From the NCBI GenBank assembly GCA_021794015.1, contig JAJYRQ010000003.1, forward strand, positions 1-54,899: DNA of 54,899 nt, read 5' to 3'. Within the stretch, counting starts at the first letter, position 1, and the number at the start of each line of letters is the position of its first letter. Origin of the DNA: Deltaproteobacteria bacterium. Its GTDB lineage: Bacteria > Desulfobacterota > Binatia > Binatales > Binataceae. Made by a program: the position numbers and the translations under genes. The notes under the pieces are model-generated. The model was not told the origin of the DNA, made no database searches, and saw only the letters and a program-made list of their open reading frames with translations. Positions 29,425-37,658 of this stretch are shown in pieces.

Positions 29425-29979
29425 CTATACCTTCTTCGGCTCTCCCAGTCCGTTCCTGGCGCTGTGGCGGTGGCGCCTGGCCTCGGCGCCTTCACGGCCC
29501 GCGCCCGGGCGTATCGCAAGCTGCGTCCGCTCGGTATGGGTCGACAACACCACCATGGTTTCGGTTCGTGCCACGCCTTCGATAAGCCGCACTGTCCGGA
29601 TCAACTCCTCGAGCGAAGAGGTGTCGCGCGTGCGCACCTTGAGAAGCATCGTGTGCTGCCCGGTCACATGATGGCATTCCAGTACGTCGTCCAGGGTGGG
29701 AACCGTCGCCTCGAACGAACTGATTTTCTTGGCGTCGGCAATCGAGACTCCGATGAAGGCCGTAACGTCCTGGCCGAGTTTCTTGGCGTCGAGCGAGGCG
29801 TGGTAGCCGGTGATGATGCCCCCGTCTTCGAGCTTTTTTATCCGCTCGACCACCGAGGGAGCGGACAGGCCGACCTGTTCTGCAAGCTTGACCACGGGTA
29901 TTCTCCCGTGCTCCTGGAGGCTCGCAAGGATTTGCAGGTCGATCTGATCGAGTTCGAACTGCTCACCACCACACTTCAT
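29425..29979 (-). CDS. Lrp/AsnC-family transcriptional regulator
   Basis: This 184-residue protein has an N-terminal helix-turn-helix ([18 protein letters not shown], then [19 protein letters not shown]) and a C-terminal ligand-binding RAM domain (about 65-150, with [13 protein letters not shown] and [12 protein letters not shown]). A basic extra tail of about 30 residues follows. It starts with the promoter at 30006-30034 and ends 5 bp before gltB, so it is the first gene of an lrp-gltB-gltD operon. Control of gltBD by Lrp is known in Escherichia coli; here the regulator is in the operon itself. Confidence 0.93.
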   Translation of the reverse strand: MKCGGEQFELDQIDLQILASLQEHGRIPVVKLAEQVGLSAPSVVERIKKLEDGGIITGYHASLDAKKLGQDVTAFIGVSIADAKKISSFEATVPTLDDVLECHHVTGQHTMLLKVRTRDTSSLEELIRTVRLIEGVARTETMVVLSTHTERTQLAIRPGAGREGAEARRHRHSARNGLGEPKKV

Positions 29980-30476
29980 AAGGCTAACCTGTCACGTAAT
30001 CCTGAAAGATAGCGGCCGAAGACCAGAAAGTCAAGGCTTAATGCCGCAATGCGCCATTTTCGGCAAATCTTTCAAGGTTGGTGCGGGCGTTCCGAATTTT
30101 TCCAGGAGGTTAGCCATTTCGCTTAGCAAAAAAATGGCGGGCGTGCGGCCAAGCCATGGCTGGACGGGCCGAAACCACTGCAACGCCTAAATTTCCTTAG
30201 ACGTGGTACGGTGCTTCAAATATCAGCTAAGGGGGCGTTTGTTGCTGGCGCTAAATAAGAAACGCTGGCCAAAACCAGCTTCGCGGGCGGCGTACCCCAT
30301 GCAAGCTCGCACCTGCACCTGCGCGGCCCCCCCAGCTTGGTGAAAGCACAAGCCCGCACAAGCTTGAACAATTCGATCGCCCCGACCCGTGCATCCTCAG
30401 CCGAAGTGTCCTATGCTGGCCCCGTTCGAGGCGCGGGGGCTTGCGCTAAGCCCGTGGCCACAGGGAGGACGGTACG
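29980..30476. other. Divergent regulatory interval between lrp-gltBD and cynS
   Basis: These 497 bases contain no supported gene. The 30000-30260 part is much richer in A and T than the surroundings. GGCTAACCT (29982-29990) recurs inverted as AGGTTAGCC (30107-30115), which could be a pair of regulator sites either side of the promoter. The promoter for lrp-gltBD is at 30006-30034. No good promoter for cynS was found. Confidence 0.5.
30006..30034 (-). promoter_or_regulatory. Sigma-70 promoter of lrp-gltB-gltD
   Basis: On the minus strand TTGACT (30034-30029) and TATCTT (30011-30006) are separated by exactly 17 bases. The first gene starts 26 bases below the -10. Confidence 0.6.
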
Positions 30477-30920
30477 ATGAACCGCAAGGAGCTGAGCGAA
30501 AAAATAATCGCCGCCAAGACCCAGCGCCGCCTTAAATGGCGCGATATCGCCGCAGAGCTTAAGCTGGCGCCCGCCTGTGCAACCGCCAGCCTGCTCGGCC
30601 AGATGGCGCTCAGCGCCGCGCAGGCGCGCCGCGCCGCCGAAATCCTGAGTCTCGATGAGGAAGCCGTGGCGCTGCTCCAGCAGGTGCCTTACCGCGGCTC
30701 GCTGGGCGAGACCATTCCGACCGACCCCTTGATCTATCGCTTCTACGAGATCACCCAGGTCTTCGGCTCGACGATCAAGGCCCTCATCGAGGAGGAATTC
30801 GGCGACGGCATCATGAGCGCGATCGATTTCGAACTGGACGTCGCGCGCGTGTCCGATCCCAAGGGAGATCGCGTGCGAGTAACGCTCAATGGGAAGTTTC
30901 TCCCGTACCGCAAATACTGA
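30477..30920 (+). CDS. cynS: Cyanate hydratase (cyanase)
   Basis: This 147-residue protein matches cyanase over its length: an N-terminal helical domain (MNRKELSEKIIAAKTQRRLKW) and a C-terminal domain with IYRFYEI and IMSAIDFEL. The catalytic Arg88, Glu91 and Ser114 line up with R96, E99 and S122 of the Escherichia coli enzyme. It converts cyanate and bicarbonate to ammonia and carbon dioxide via carbamate. GGGAGGA lies upstream of the ATG. The adjacent divergent gltBD operon would assimilate the ammonia. No cyanate transporter or carbonic anhydrase gene is beside it. Confidence 0.96.
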   Translation: MNRKELSEKIIAAKTQRRLKWRDIAAELKLAPACATASLLGQMALSAAQARRAAEILSLDEEAVALLQQVPYRGSLGETIPTDPLIYRFYEITQVFGSTIKALIEEEFGDGIMSAIDFELDVARVSDPKGDRVRVTLNGKFLPYRKY

Positions 30921-31024
30921 GTCCAACGCTCGACGGGTCAGCTAAGAGGCTTCTCTGCTTGGTACCAGGAGTCAGCCGCCCGAGGAGAACGAGTTGCCTG
31001 CCTGCCACGGCACGGAAGTTACAG

Positions 31025-31870
31025 ATGCTACGTGCTGCTTTGCTCGCACCGGTTTTCGGCGCCTTGGCGGGATGCTTCGCGATTCCCCCTGAACCGTTCG
31101 TCTGGTCGGCGCCAAAGCTGGACAACGACGACATCGCTGTCTCGGCCTGCGCCGCCAATGCTACCGGTAGCATCCTGCCCGTGTTTGTATCCGTCACCAA
31201 CGGCACCGACAGTGGGTGGACAATCGACCCCGGACAAGTCTTCGCCCTGACAACGAAGGACTGCGAGCCGGGTTCGCGCGCGCTTCCGATCCCGCCAACC
31301 GAGGCGGCGCGCATGGCAAAGCGCAGATCGGCGGCCGTTGGCGCGGGAGTGAAAAACGCCGTCTCCTATCCTTCCACTCTGGGCGGGGCCCTGCTCGGGG
31401 CCGTAGGCGGGGTGGTCGCCGTCGGCATAGGCGGACTGAGCGAACTTGCGATCGGCACGGGCTTGGGCGCGGCGGCCGGCGCAGGAGTAGGGGCACTGGC
31501 TGGTGGCCTGTACACCGGCTGGCGCGTGATGAAATCGCGCGCCAGCGACGAAGCCGGCCAGAGAAACGACGACCTTACCCGAGTTGCCTTAGATCAGGAC
31601 CACGGCAAGCCACGCCAAGTGGATCCCGGGACTTCGATAGGCGGGTATGTCTACTTTTACCAAGGGCAGCAGCCAGCGGATTATCCACAGTTTGAGGTTT
31701 TGCTGACAAAAGGCGGTAAACCGAATGCCGGCGGCGTGCAGCCTGAGCCCAGCGCTTGCGATTGTGTGATACAACTCCAGCGCTGTCCGAAATTAAACGA
31801 CCCCGTCCTACTTATTAGCAAGGCATGCACGGCCCGCGGGCACTCGGACGCCTGCCGAGTAGCTCCTTAG
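31025..31870 (+). CDS. Glycine-zipper lipoprotein
   Basis: This 281-residue protein begins MLRAALLAPVFGALAGC; the lipobox places the lipidated Cys at 17. After a beta-rich domain (about 30-95), a long glycine-zipper stretch (about 118-160, LGGALLGAVGGVVAVGIGG then [19 protein letters not shown]) suggests insertion into or packing against a membrane. A C-terminal domain contains VDPGTSIGGYVYFYQGQ and several cysteines near the end (CDCVIQLQRC, CTARGHSDAC). The ATG at 31025 was chosen because the signal peptide begins there. It is not part of the mer locus by orientation, and its role is unknown. Confidence 0.65.
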   Translation: MLRAALLAPVFGALAGCFAIPPEPFVWSAPKLDNDDIAVSACAANATGSILPVFVSVTNGTDSGWTIDPGQVFALTTKDCEPGSRALPIPPTEAARMAKRRSAAVGAGVKNAVSYPSTLGGALLGAVGGVVAVGIGGLSELAIGTGLGAAAGAGVGALAGGLYTGWRVMKSRASDEAGQRNDDLTRVALDQDHGKPRQVDPGTSIGGYVYFYQGQQPADYPQFEVLLTKGGKPNAGGVQPEPSACDCVIQLQRCPKLNDPVLLISKACTARGHSDACRVAP

Positions 31871-31973
31871 CCGGCGTCGGTCTTTCTTACCCTGTTCGCC
31901 AGCGCAGCTTGGAGAAGAGTGCCGGCGCTGAGTTTCCAAACGCCATCGCGCGACCTTGCACCCGAAGTCGAGC

Positions 31974-32687
31974 TTAGCCGCGGGCGTCGTAGCCGGCTTT
32001 TTTGATTGCTCCGACCAGGCGGTCGACGGACACTTTGGCCGGGTCGTATTCGATCGTCACGGTCTGGTTGCGAAGGCTCACTTGAGTCGCGCGAACTCCC
32101 GGCACGCCGGCCAAGCTGTGCTCGATTTCAGGAACGCAGGCGGCACAGTCCATCCCTTTAACCGCAAGAACCTTGCGCAGGTACGCCCCGGCAACCCCAC
32201 CGGGCGCGTTCTCAACGGCGCCCGCCTGCGTCACGCTCGCCGCGCCCGGCAGGCCGGTCTGTGAGGCCCCTGCCAGCGCCGGGGCAGACGCAAACGTCCT
32301 CAGCAGCCTGGGAGCCAACTCCATCCCGGCGAAAAGAACCACGAACGCGGTCGCAACCGAGAGTGCGACCACCGTTCGGCGCTCGCCTGCCTGCGCAGGC
32401 AGGCCGCTGACGCATGCGTTCGAGACGCAAGCCCGGCGCCTTCCACGCAGGAAGTAAAACCAGGCAAACCCCAGCACCAGCAGCCCGCCCAACTGGAAGT
32501 AAATGCTAATCCCGCCGAGCATCGAGCCCAAGCCAACGCTGCCCAAACCCACCAGCACGGCTGCCAGCGGCAGTACGCAGCAGACCGACGCCAACGCAAC
32601 GGACAGCCATCCGAGCCCTGCAGCCGCGCTCAGGGCAGGTCCCTTGACCGCGCTCGGGATAAACTTTTCAGGGCTGTTAGATGCCAT
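31974..32687 (-). CDS. MerT-type mercuric ion transporter fused to an HMA domain
   Basis: This 237-residue protein has three membrane helices: TM1 with the vicinal Cys36-Cys37 (SVCCVLP), TM2 (about 58-80) and TM3 (about 105-124). Between TM2 and TM3 a loop carries Cys87 and Cys92, like the second cysteine pair of MerT. A linker leads to a C-terminal heavy-metal-associated domain (about 170-236) with GMDCAAC (Cys181, Cys184) in place of a separate MerP. It should bring Hg(II) into the cell for reduction by MerA. A 20-bp perfect palindrome lies within the coding region (32390-32409). The RBS AAGGAGG precedes the ATG. It is divergent from the sigma-anti-sigma-merA operon. Confidence 0.85.
   Translation of the reverse strand: MASNSPEKFIPSAVKGPALSAAAGLGWLSVALASVCCVLPLAAVLVGLGSVGLGSMLGGISIYFQLGGLLVLGFAWFYFLRGRRRACVSNACVSGLPAQAGERRTVVALSVATAFVVLFAGMELAPRLLRTFASAPALAGASQTGLPGAASVTQAGAVENAPGGVAGAYLRKVLAVKGMDCAACVPEIEHSLAGVPGVRATQVSLRNQTVTIEYDPAKVSVDRLVGAIKKAGYDARG
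32390..32409. repeat. Perfect 20-bp palindrome inside the MerT-HMA gene
   Basis: GCCTGCCTGCGCAGGCAGGC is a perfect palindrome in the part of the gene that codes the loop after Cys92. The same GCCTGCCTG...CAGGCAGGC arms form the hairpin at 37483-37516. It may be a trace of repeat insertion that was kept in frame. Confidence 0.5.
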
Positions 32688-32723
32688 GGTTTGGCAACCT
32701 CCTTCACTCGACTCGCTCTTAGG

Positions 32724-32748
32724 AACGGGCCATGGCCCCGGAAGTTAC
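32724..32748 (-). promoter_or_regulatory. ECF-type promoter for the MerT-HMA gene
   Basis: On the minus strand GTAAC (32748-32744) is followed after exactly 15 bases by CCGTT (32728-32724). The spacing and sequence are identical to the plus-strand element at 32776-32800. GTAAC and CGTT resemble ECF -35 and -10 boxes. The ATG is 37 bases downstream. Confidence 0.6.
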
Positions 32749-32775
32749 ATTGTACGGCAAAAGGCGCCTCTCCCG

Positions 32776-32800
32776 GTAACGCCTTGCACCCAAGCCCGTT
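32776..32800 (+). promoter_or_regulatory. ECF-type promoter for the sigma factor-merA operon
   Basis: GTAAC (32776-32780) is followed after exactly 15 bases by CCGTT (32796-32800), 12 bases before the sigma factor ATG at 32813. The same element occurs on the other strand for the divergent MerT-HMA gene. This is the pattern expected when an ECF sigma factor drives its own operon and its target. The very short leader is a weak point. Confidence 0.6.
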
Positions 32801-32812
32801 ATATATGGGTGG

Positions 32813-33409
32813 ATGGGCAAGGCGAGCAACCGGCATAGCGACGACGATCAACTAATGCTCGCCTATGGCAGGGGCAACGCGGCCGCCTTTGAGGAGCTTT
32901 TTCGCCGCTACAAGGACAAGACTTACAGCTTTTTTCTCCGGGCGACCGGGAACCGAGCCGTGGCGGAAGACCTTTTTCAAACTACGTTTCTTCGCTTGCA
33001 CCGCGCACGCAAGACTTACAATGGCGGTTCTTTCCGAGCGTTCCTCTTCACGATTGCCGCCAACCTGTTGCGCGACGAGCGCGCCCGCGTCGAGCATCGG
33101 CGGCGGGTCGACACGGCCGGCGAGCCGGCCGAGGCCTTGGCTGAGTCCAAGCAGGCTGACAGCCCTGAGGATCTGGCCGAGGCCGCAGAGACGCGCGCGC
33201 TGCTGGAGAGCGCAATCGCGCACCTGCCAGCCGGCCTGCGCGACGTCTTGTTGCTAAGCCGCTACCAGGCGCTGAACAACGCCGAGGTTGCCGCTGCGCT
33301 GGGGATTTCGCCCGGCGCGGCCCGGGTCCGGCTTTTTCGGGCCCTCACGATGATGCGCGAGAAGCTGGGGATCGCCGTTAGCCGACATGACGAGGCAGGC
33401 AATGAATAG
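32813..33409 (+). CDS. ECF-type RNA polymerase sigma factor
   Basis: This 198-residue protein has sigma region 2 (LMLAYGRGNAAAFEELFRRYKDKTYSFFLRATGN, then AEDLFQTTFLRLHRARKTY, about 14-70) and region 4 (LPAGLRDVLLLSRYQALNNAEVAAALGISPGAARVRLFRA, about 138-180), with nothing between except a charged linker, as in ECF (group 4) sigma factors. Regions 1 and 3 are absent. Its stop overlaps the start of the zinc anti-sigma gene. The operon continues to mercuric reductase. It probably activates both divergent mer promoters when the anti-sigma factor releases it. Confidence 0.9.
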   Translation: MGKASNRHSDDDQLMLAYGRGNAAAFEELFRRYKDKTYSFFLRATGNRAVAEDLFQTTFLRLHRARKTYNGGSFRAFLFTIAANLLRDERARVEHRRRVDTAGEPAEALAESKQADSPEDLAEAAETRALLESAIAHLPAGLRDVLLLSRYQALNNAEVAAALGISPGAARVRLFRALTMMREKLGIAVSRHDEAGNE

Positions 33410-34337
33410 CTGCGAGACGCTGCAAGTTGAATTGACGGAAGCGCTGGCTCATGGCGAGCTGCCCCAGCCGCGCAAGCTTACGGCGCATTTGCGCCGTTGC
33501 GACAGATGCCGGCGGGCTTGGGAAGGGTTGCGCCTTACCTGGCGCGCGCTGGGCACGCTGGCGGACGAGGACGCGCCCGCCGCCCGCGCGCAAGCGCTGC
33601 ACTCGCAGATTGTTGAGGAGCTGGCTTCTGAGCAGACCGAACGGGAAGAGACGCGCACCGGCCGCGCCACGCTGATAAGCGTTGTGATGGGCGTCGTTTT
33701 TGCGGTGCTCTCGGTCTGGATAATCGGGCGGCGGGTTGACCTTGCCAGCTTCCCACCCCAGGTGCTGCTCAGCATGGGCGCGGCCTGGGCGGCGATTTAC
33801 ACCGGCGTAACGCTGCTCATCGTGCGCGGCGGCAGGCCGTTTTTCGCGCTGCCGGCTTTCGACGCGCGCCTGGTTGGCGTGGCCGGGCTGGGCGCAATGG
33901 CTCTTTCACTGCTGCTGGCCGGTTCGTACTCGGTGAGCGACGCGCTGGTTTATTGCCGGGTGAACCCAACGGTACAGGAGCTGCTTGGCGGCCCGCGCGA
34001 AGAGACGGTCTATTTTGCGCTGGGCGGCATCTACTCGCTAGTGCCTTTGTTCCTCGCCGCGCTGTTCCTGGGAGCAAGAACCCCTCGGCATCCGCTGGCC
34101 TCGGGGCTGCTTGCGGGCGCAGTTTTTCTGGCGCTGGCTTTGCCGGGGGTTCTGCTGGAGTGCGGCGCCTTTTCGATCGGCGCTGGTCTTAGCTGGATTT
34201 TCGGGGCGGCCGTTGGAGCGCTGGCCGGCGGCTTAACCGGCTCGTTGGCAGGCGCCTCGCTTGGGCAGCGGCTGGGGGTGGGCCGCTTGCGCGCCGGGCT
34301 CAAAGCAGACGCTAATAACGGAGGTACAACTCGATGA
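33402..34337 (+). CDS. Membrane anti-sigma factor with zinc-finger (ZAS) motif
   Basis: The N-terminus ([20 protein letters not shown]) continues to HLRRCDRC, giving the ZAS set Cys4, His29, Cys33, Cys36 that binds zinc in redox- and metal-sensing anti-sigma factors. About 60 cytoplasmic residues follow and then roughly six membrane helices (about 90-110, 120-140, 145-170, 200-225, 235-255, 260-285). The start at 33402 overlaps the sigma stop; an alternative ATG at 33387 is less well placed. Hg(II) attacks thiols, so loss of zinc from this motif could release the sigma factor (inference). The large membrane part is unusual for ZAS proteins. Confidence 0.8.
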   Translation: MNSCETLQVELTEALAHGELPQPRKLTAHLRRCDRCRRAWEGLRLTWRALGTLADEDAPAARAQALHSQIVEELASEQTEREETRTGRATLISVVMGVVFAVLSVWIIGRRVDLASFPPQVLLSMGAAWAAIYTGVTLLIVRGGRPFFALPAFDARLVGVAGLGAMALSLLLAGSYSVSDALVYCRVNPTVQELLGGPREETVYFALGGIYSLVPLFLAALFLGARTPRHPLASGLLAGAVFLALALPGVLLECGAFSIGAGLSWIFGAAVGALAGGLTGSLAGASLGQRLGVGRLRAGLKADANNGGTTR

Positions 34338-34579
34338 AAAAGCTCTTCGTCCTGGGGGCAATGGCCTGGCCTGCGCTGGTGCCAAGCGCGGCGTGGGCAG
34401 CAGACGCCTGCACGGATTTTCTTTGCCGGCTGGGAGGCGCCGCCGTCTCTCGTCTCGGCACCGGCGGGCTGCTGGCGGCCGTGCTCGGCCTGGCAGCCGT
34501 CTTGCTTGGAGTGCGGGCGTTGCGGCACTCGCGCTCAGGCCATCAGGCGCCGCGAGCCGCAGACAATCCCGGCGCTTAG
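34334..34579 (+). CDS. Small exported or membrane protein
   Basis: This 81-residue protein has a signal-like start ([22 protein letters not shown]), then a short segment with two cysteines ([12 protein letters not shown]) and a single hydrophobic helix (about 42-62). The tail is basic. The ATG overlaps the anti-sigma stop (ATGA) and has AACGGAGG upstream. It is co-expressed with the sigma factor and merA. No family recognised; the two cysteines next to a metal locus are noteworthy. Confidence 0.7.
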   Translation: MKKLFVLGAMAWPALVPSAAWAADACTDFLCRLGGAAVSRLGTGGLLAAVLGLAAVLLGVRALRHSRSGHQAPRAADNPGA

Positions 34580-34620
34580 CGCCTGAAAGCTTCAAAGTCC
34601 GAGACTGGGAGGAGATGTCG

Positions 34621-36048
34621 ATGGAAACCCGCCGCTTCGATCTGGTGATTCTGGGTTCGGGATCGACCGCGTTTGCCGCTGCCATTCGCGCCGCCGAACT
34701 GGGCAAAACCGTCGCCATGACGGAAAACCGCACCGTCGGCGGCACCTGCGTTAACCGCGGCTGTCTGCCCTCGAAAAACCTCATCGCCGCTGCCGAGATC
34801 GTTCACGACGCAGCCCATCCGCGCTATCCCGGTCTGCAACCGGCCAAACTCAACGTGAACTTCCCGGAGCTGATCAAGCAGAAGGACGAGATAATCGCCT
34901 ACTACCGCGCCAAAAAGTACGAGAGCATCCTGGGCGATCAGGTGACGGTGCTCGAAGGCAACGCCCGTTTCGTGGATCGGAATGCCGTCGAGGTCGGCGC
35001 CGTTCATGCCCGGGCCGACCGCTTCCTTATCGCAACCGGGTCAAGCCCCGTCATCCCACCGATCCCAGGCCTTGACGAAGTCCCCTATCTCACCAGCGAC
35101 CTGCTCACCAGCGGCGAGGCAATGGAGCTTGCGGAGTTGCCTGAGTCCTTGACGATCATCGGCGGCGGCTACATCGCGCTCGAGCTGGGACAGCTTTTCC
35201 ACAGGCTGGGAAGCCGGGTCACCATGGTGGAGATGCTCGACCGGCTGCTGCCCGGCTACGAGCCCGAGGTCGGCGATACGCTGGCGCAGGCGCTGCGCGA
35301 CGAAGGCATCTCGCTGCTGCTCTCCACTCGCGCCACCGCCGTGCGCCGTGACGGCGCCGGGATTATGGTCGCGGTGGCAGGCAAAGCTACCGCCGCCCTC
35401 CGCTCCTCACATCTGCTGGTTGCGGTCGGCCGGGTGCCCAACACGAAAAACCTCGGCCTCGAAAAAGTCGCCGTGAACACCGACGCGCACGGCGCGGTAG
35501 TTGTCGATGACGAACTGCGCACCAGCGCCTCCCACGTCTGGGCCGCGGGCGACGTAATCGGCGCCAACACCGAGAGCCAGATGGCAACTCCCGTCGGCGC
35601 CCAGGACGGCGGCATCGCCGCGCTTAACGCGCTTTCCGACGCTCATCGCAAGGTGGACCACCGGGTCATCCCGCGCGCCGTCTTCACCGATCCGCAGGTC
35701 GCCGTGGTGGGCATTACCGACAAGCAGGCCGTTGCGGCCGGCTACCGCTGCGCCTGCCGCAGCGTCCGGCTCGAGCAGGTGCCGCGGGCACAGGCGGTAC
35801 GCTCCCCGCGCGGCGTCATCAAGATGGTGGCCGACCGGGAGAGCCGGCGCGTGCTGGGCGTCTCGATGGTCGGCCGGGAGGCGGCCGAAGTGATCCACGA
35901 AGCCGCGATGGGGATGCGCCTGGGCGCCAAGATCGAGGATTTCGTCTCGATGCTCCACATCTATCCGACGATGGCCGAGGCGCTAAAGATAGCCGCGCTT
36001 TCATTCACCAAGGACATCTCCAAGTTGAGCTGCTGCGCCGAGGGGTAG
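34621..36048 (+). CDS. merA: Mercuric(II) reductase
   Basis: This 475-residue flavoprotein has the disulfide-reductase plan: FAD site ([22 protein letters not shown]), redox pair in [13 protein letters not shown] (Cys43, Cys48), NADPH site ([15 protein letters not shown]), FAD-binding AAGDV and a dimer interface ([15 protein letters not shown]). It ends in LSCCAEG, so the C-terminal vicinal Cys471-Cys472 that mark MerA among relatives are present. It reduces Hg(II) to volatile Hg(0). The N-terminal HMA domain seen in many MerA proteins is absent; the HMA is fused to MerT instead. Start set by GGGAGG seven to eight bases before the ATG at 34621. It ends the sigma-controlled operon or is followed by the barrel gene 39 bp on. 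Confidence 0.92.
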   Translation: METRRFDLVILGSGSTAFAAAIRAAELGKTVAMTENRTVGGTCVNRGCLPSKNLIAAAEIVHDAAHPRYPGLQPAKLNVNFPELIKQKDEIIAYYRAKKYESILGDQVTVLEGNARFVDRNAVEVGAVHARADRFLIATGSSPVIPPIPGLDEVPYLTSDLLTSGEAMELAELPESLTIIGGGYIALELGQLFHRLGSRVTMVEMLDRLLPGYEPEVGDTLAQALRDEGISLLLSTRATAVRRDGAGIMVAVAGKATAALRSSHLLVAVGRVPNTKNLGLEKVAVNTDAHGAVVVDDELRTSASHVWAAGDVIGANTESQMATPVGAQDGGIAALNALSDAHRKVDHRVIPRAVFTDPQVAVVGITDKQAVAAGYRCACRSVRLEQVPRAQAVRSPRGVIKMVADRESRRVLGVSMVGREAAEVIHEAAMGMRLGAKIEDFVSMLHIYPTMAEALKIAALSFTKDISKLSCCAEG

Positions 36049-36087
36049 CCGCTTGCCGGCCCCGCCGCGGCAGACAGGGCCGGCCGG

Positions 36088-37248
36088 GTGAACCGCGTCG
36101 ACCCGCCCGGGCGCCGAGTCGAAACGGCCCTGCCCACGCGCGTCACGGCGCCGGGAGACGACCCGGAACGCTCCTGCCCAAGGTGCAAGCGCCGCGTCCA
36201 CGCCCCGCGACCCAGACCGGCGGGCGGGCACCTGGAGCAAGACGGACCCCCTCCACGCGCCGCATTGCTTCTCGCGGTGGTCGCCATGCTCGTTGCCGTC
36301 TCCTCGGCAGCCGCCTCCGGCACCACGGCGCTTTCTCTGAACGGCCCCGACGCGCTGGCGGCATTTGACGCAGCGTGGAACCCGCTGGGCACCGGCTCGA
36401 CCATCGTGCTGCCGGCCGATACCGTTGCGGCAGGCGCTTTTGACTACCGACTATACCTTTACGGCATCGTTGACTTATGGCGATGGAACGGCAATGACGC
36501 GACTGCCTCGCTGCCGCGCGGCTTTCACCAGTCGCAATTCCTGACGCTGGCGGCCCTTTACTACGGCCTGACCCCCAACACCGAACTCGATCTCTGGCCG
36601 TCTTTGCTGACCACCTCCTCAAGGGTCAACGGCCGCACCGTCACCGGAACCGGACTCAACGATCTCGCTCTCGGCATCAAGCATCGCTTCGTCGTCCAGG
36701 ACTCCGATTCCCTGCGCCCCAGCCTTTCGGCCGCCTTGCTTACGAGCTTGCCGCTGAGTTCCTGGGCCGGCACGCCGGCCGACCGCGGGCTATTTTTCCC
36801 CATCTCCATCCTGCCTACGACGCACCTCGGAACGTACGGTTTGACAGGCATCCTGATGGCGGCCAAGAATTTTCGTCCGCTGCGCTTAAGTGCCGACCTC
36901 TACTATACGTTCACCGTTCCGCAGAGCAGCCTGCCGCCCGGCTCGAGGCCGTCCACGATCCAGTATGGTGACCTGCTGTCGTGGCGCGGCGGCATCGAGT
37001 ATTTGCCGGACAATCGGTACGGTTTCGGCCTGGTGCTCGGAGCCTGCGGCGTCACCGGCCTGCCCTTCAGCGTTGACGGGCGCCGGGTCAATTCCAGCCC
37101 GGCTGCCTTCCAGCTTTTTGGCATCCAGCCCGGCGTCGAGTTGAACACCGGCGGGCTTTCGGTCTTCGCCGGCGTGCTGCCGACCATCGAAGGGATCAGC
37201 GCCAACGGCTTTGTTGAAGCAACCGCCTCTGTCACCTACCGCTGGTGA
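36088..37248 (+). CDS. Outer-membrane beta-barrel protein
   Basis: The frame runs from a GTG at 36088 and gives 386 residues, but the signal peptide (RAALLLAVVAMLVAVSSAAASG) sits at residues 58-77, so the true start may be nearer 36265 or 36286. The mature part has barrel strands: LYYGLTPNTELDLWPSLL, NDLALGIKHRFVVQ, LRLSADLYYTFTV, LLSWRGGIEYLPDNRYGFGLVL and a final strand ending VTYRW, with the aromatic C-terminal residue typical of outer-membrane barrels. It lies 39 bp after merA on the same strand and may serve metal or solute passage; this is inference from position. Confidence 0.7.
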   Translation: MNRVDPPGRRVETALPTRVTAPGDDPERSCPRCKRRVHAPRPRPAGGHLEQDGPPPRAALLLAVVAMLVAVSSAAASGTTALSLNGPDALAAFDAAWNPLGTGSTIVLPADTVAAGAFDYRLYLYGIVDLWRWNGNDATASLPRGFHQSQFLTLAALYYGLTPNTELDLWPSLLTTSSRVNGRTVTGTGLNDLALGIKHRFVVQDSDSLRPSLSAALLTSLPLSSWAGTPADRGLFFPISILPTTHLGTYGLTGILMAAKNFRPLRLSADLYYTFTVPQSSLPPGSRPSTIQYGDLLSWRGGIEYLPDNRYGFGLVLGACGVTGLPFSVDGRRVNSSPAAFQLFGIQPGVELNTGGLSVFAGVLPTIEGISANGFVEATASVTYRW

Positions 37249-37423
37249 CCGATGCGGGTCGTGCCAACCGGCGCGCCTGCAACTTTACTTTTGCTCAACC
37301 GCCGCGCCGCCAGAACGGGCAGGGAGGCCGAAATCGGTGGGCTTGCTTCGCGCCGACCCCGCCGGCGGGTTTCGTACTATTAACCACTTCTCAATATAGT
37401 TACAGCCTCCGCTCGGAGGCAGG

Positions 37424-37520
37424 CCGCCTGTCATTCTCGCGTGATGCTGGCCGCACAGCAACTCGCCCGACCCGCTTGCCGCGCCTGCCTGTGCGTGTCC
37501 GCACGCACAGGCAGGCCGGG
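37424..37520 (+). repeat. Dispersed repeat with a long hairpin
   Basis: The stretch carries CTGTCATTCTCGCG, GATGCTGGCCGCACAGCA, GACCCGCTTGCCGCGCCTG, in the order seen inverted at 22186-22271. It ends in a perfect 15-bp stem, 37483-37497 with 37502-37516, around a four-base loop. The rest of the gap 37249-37658 holds no gene. A degenerate resemblance to the MITE-like end (AATATAGTTACAGCC at about 37395) lies just upstream. Confidence 0.6.
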
Positions 37521-37658
37521 CGCGGCGCGGCCAGGCCAACGGGAGCGCAATGCCACGGTATAGGGACGTCTTCCTACCCACTGCCGTGCAGTGGCCGGCG
37601 CGCGCGAGGAACCCCGGATTTCAAGAACGTAGGGTCGTTTATGAGACTGCTTCCGGTC

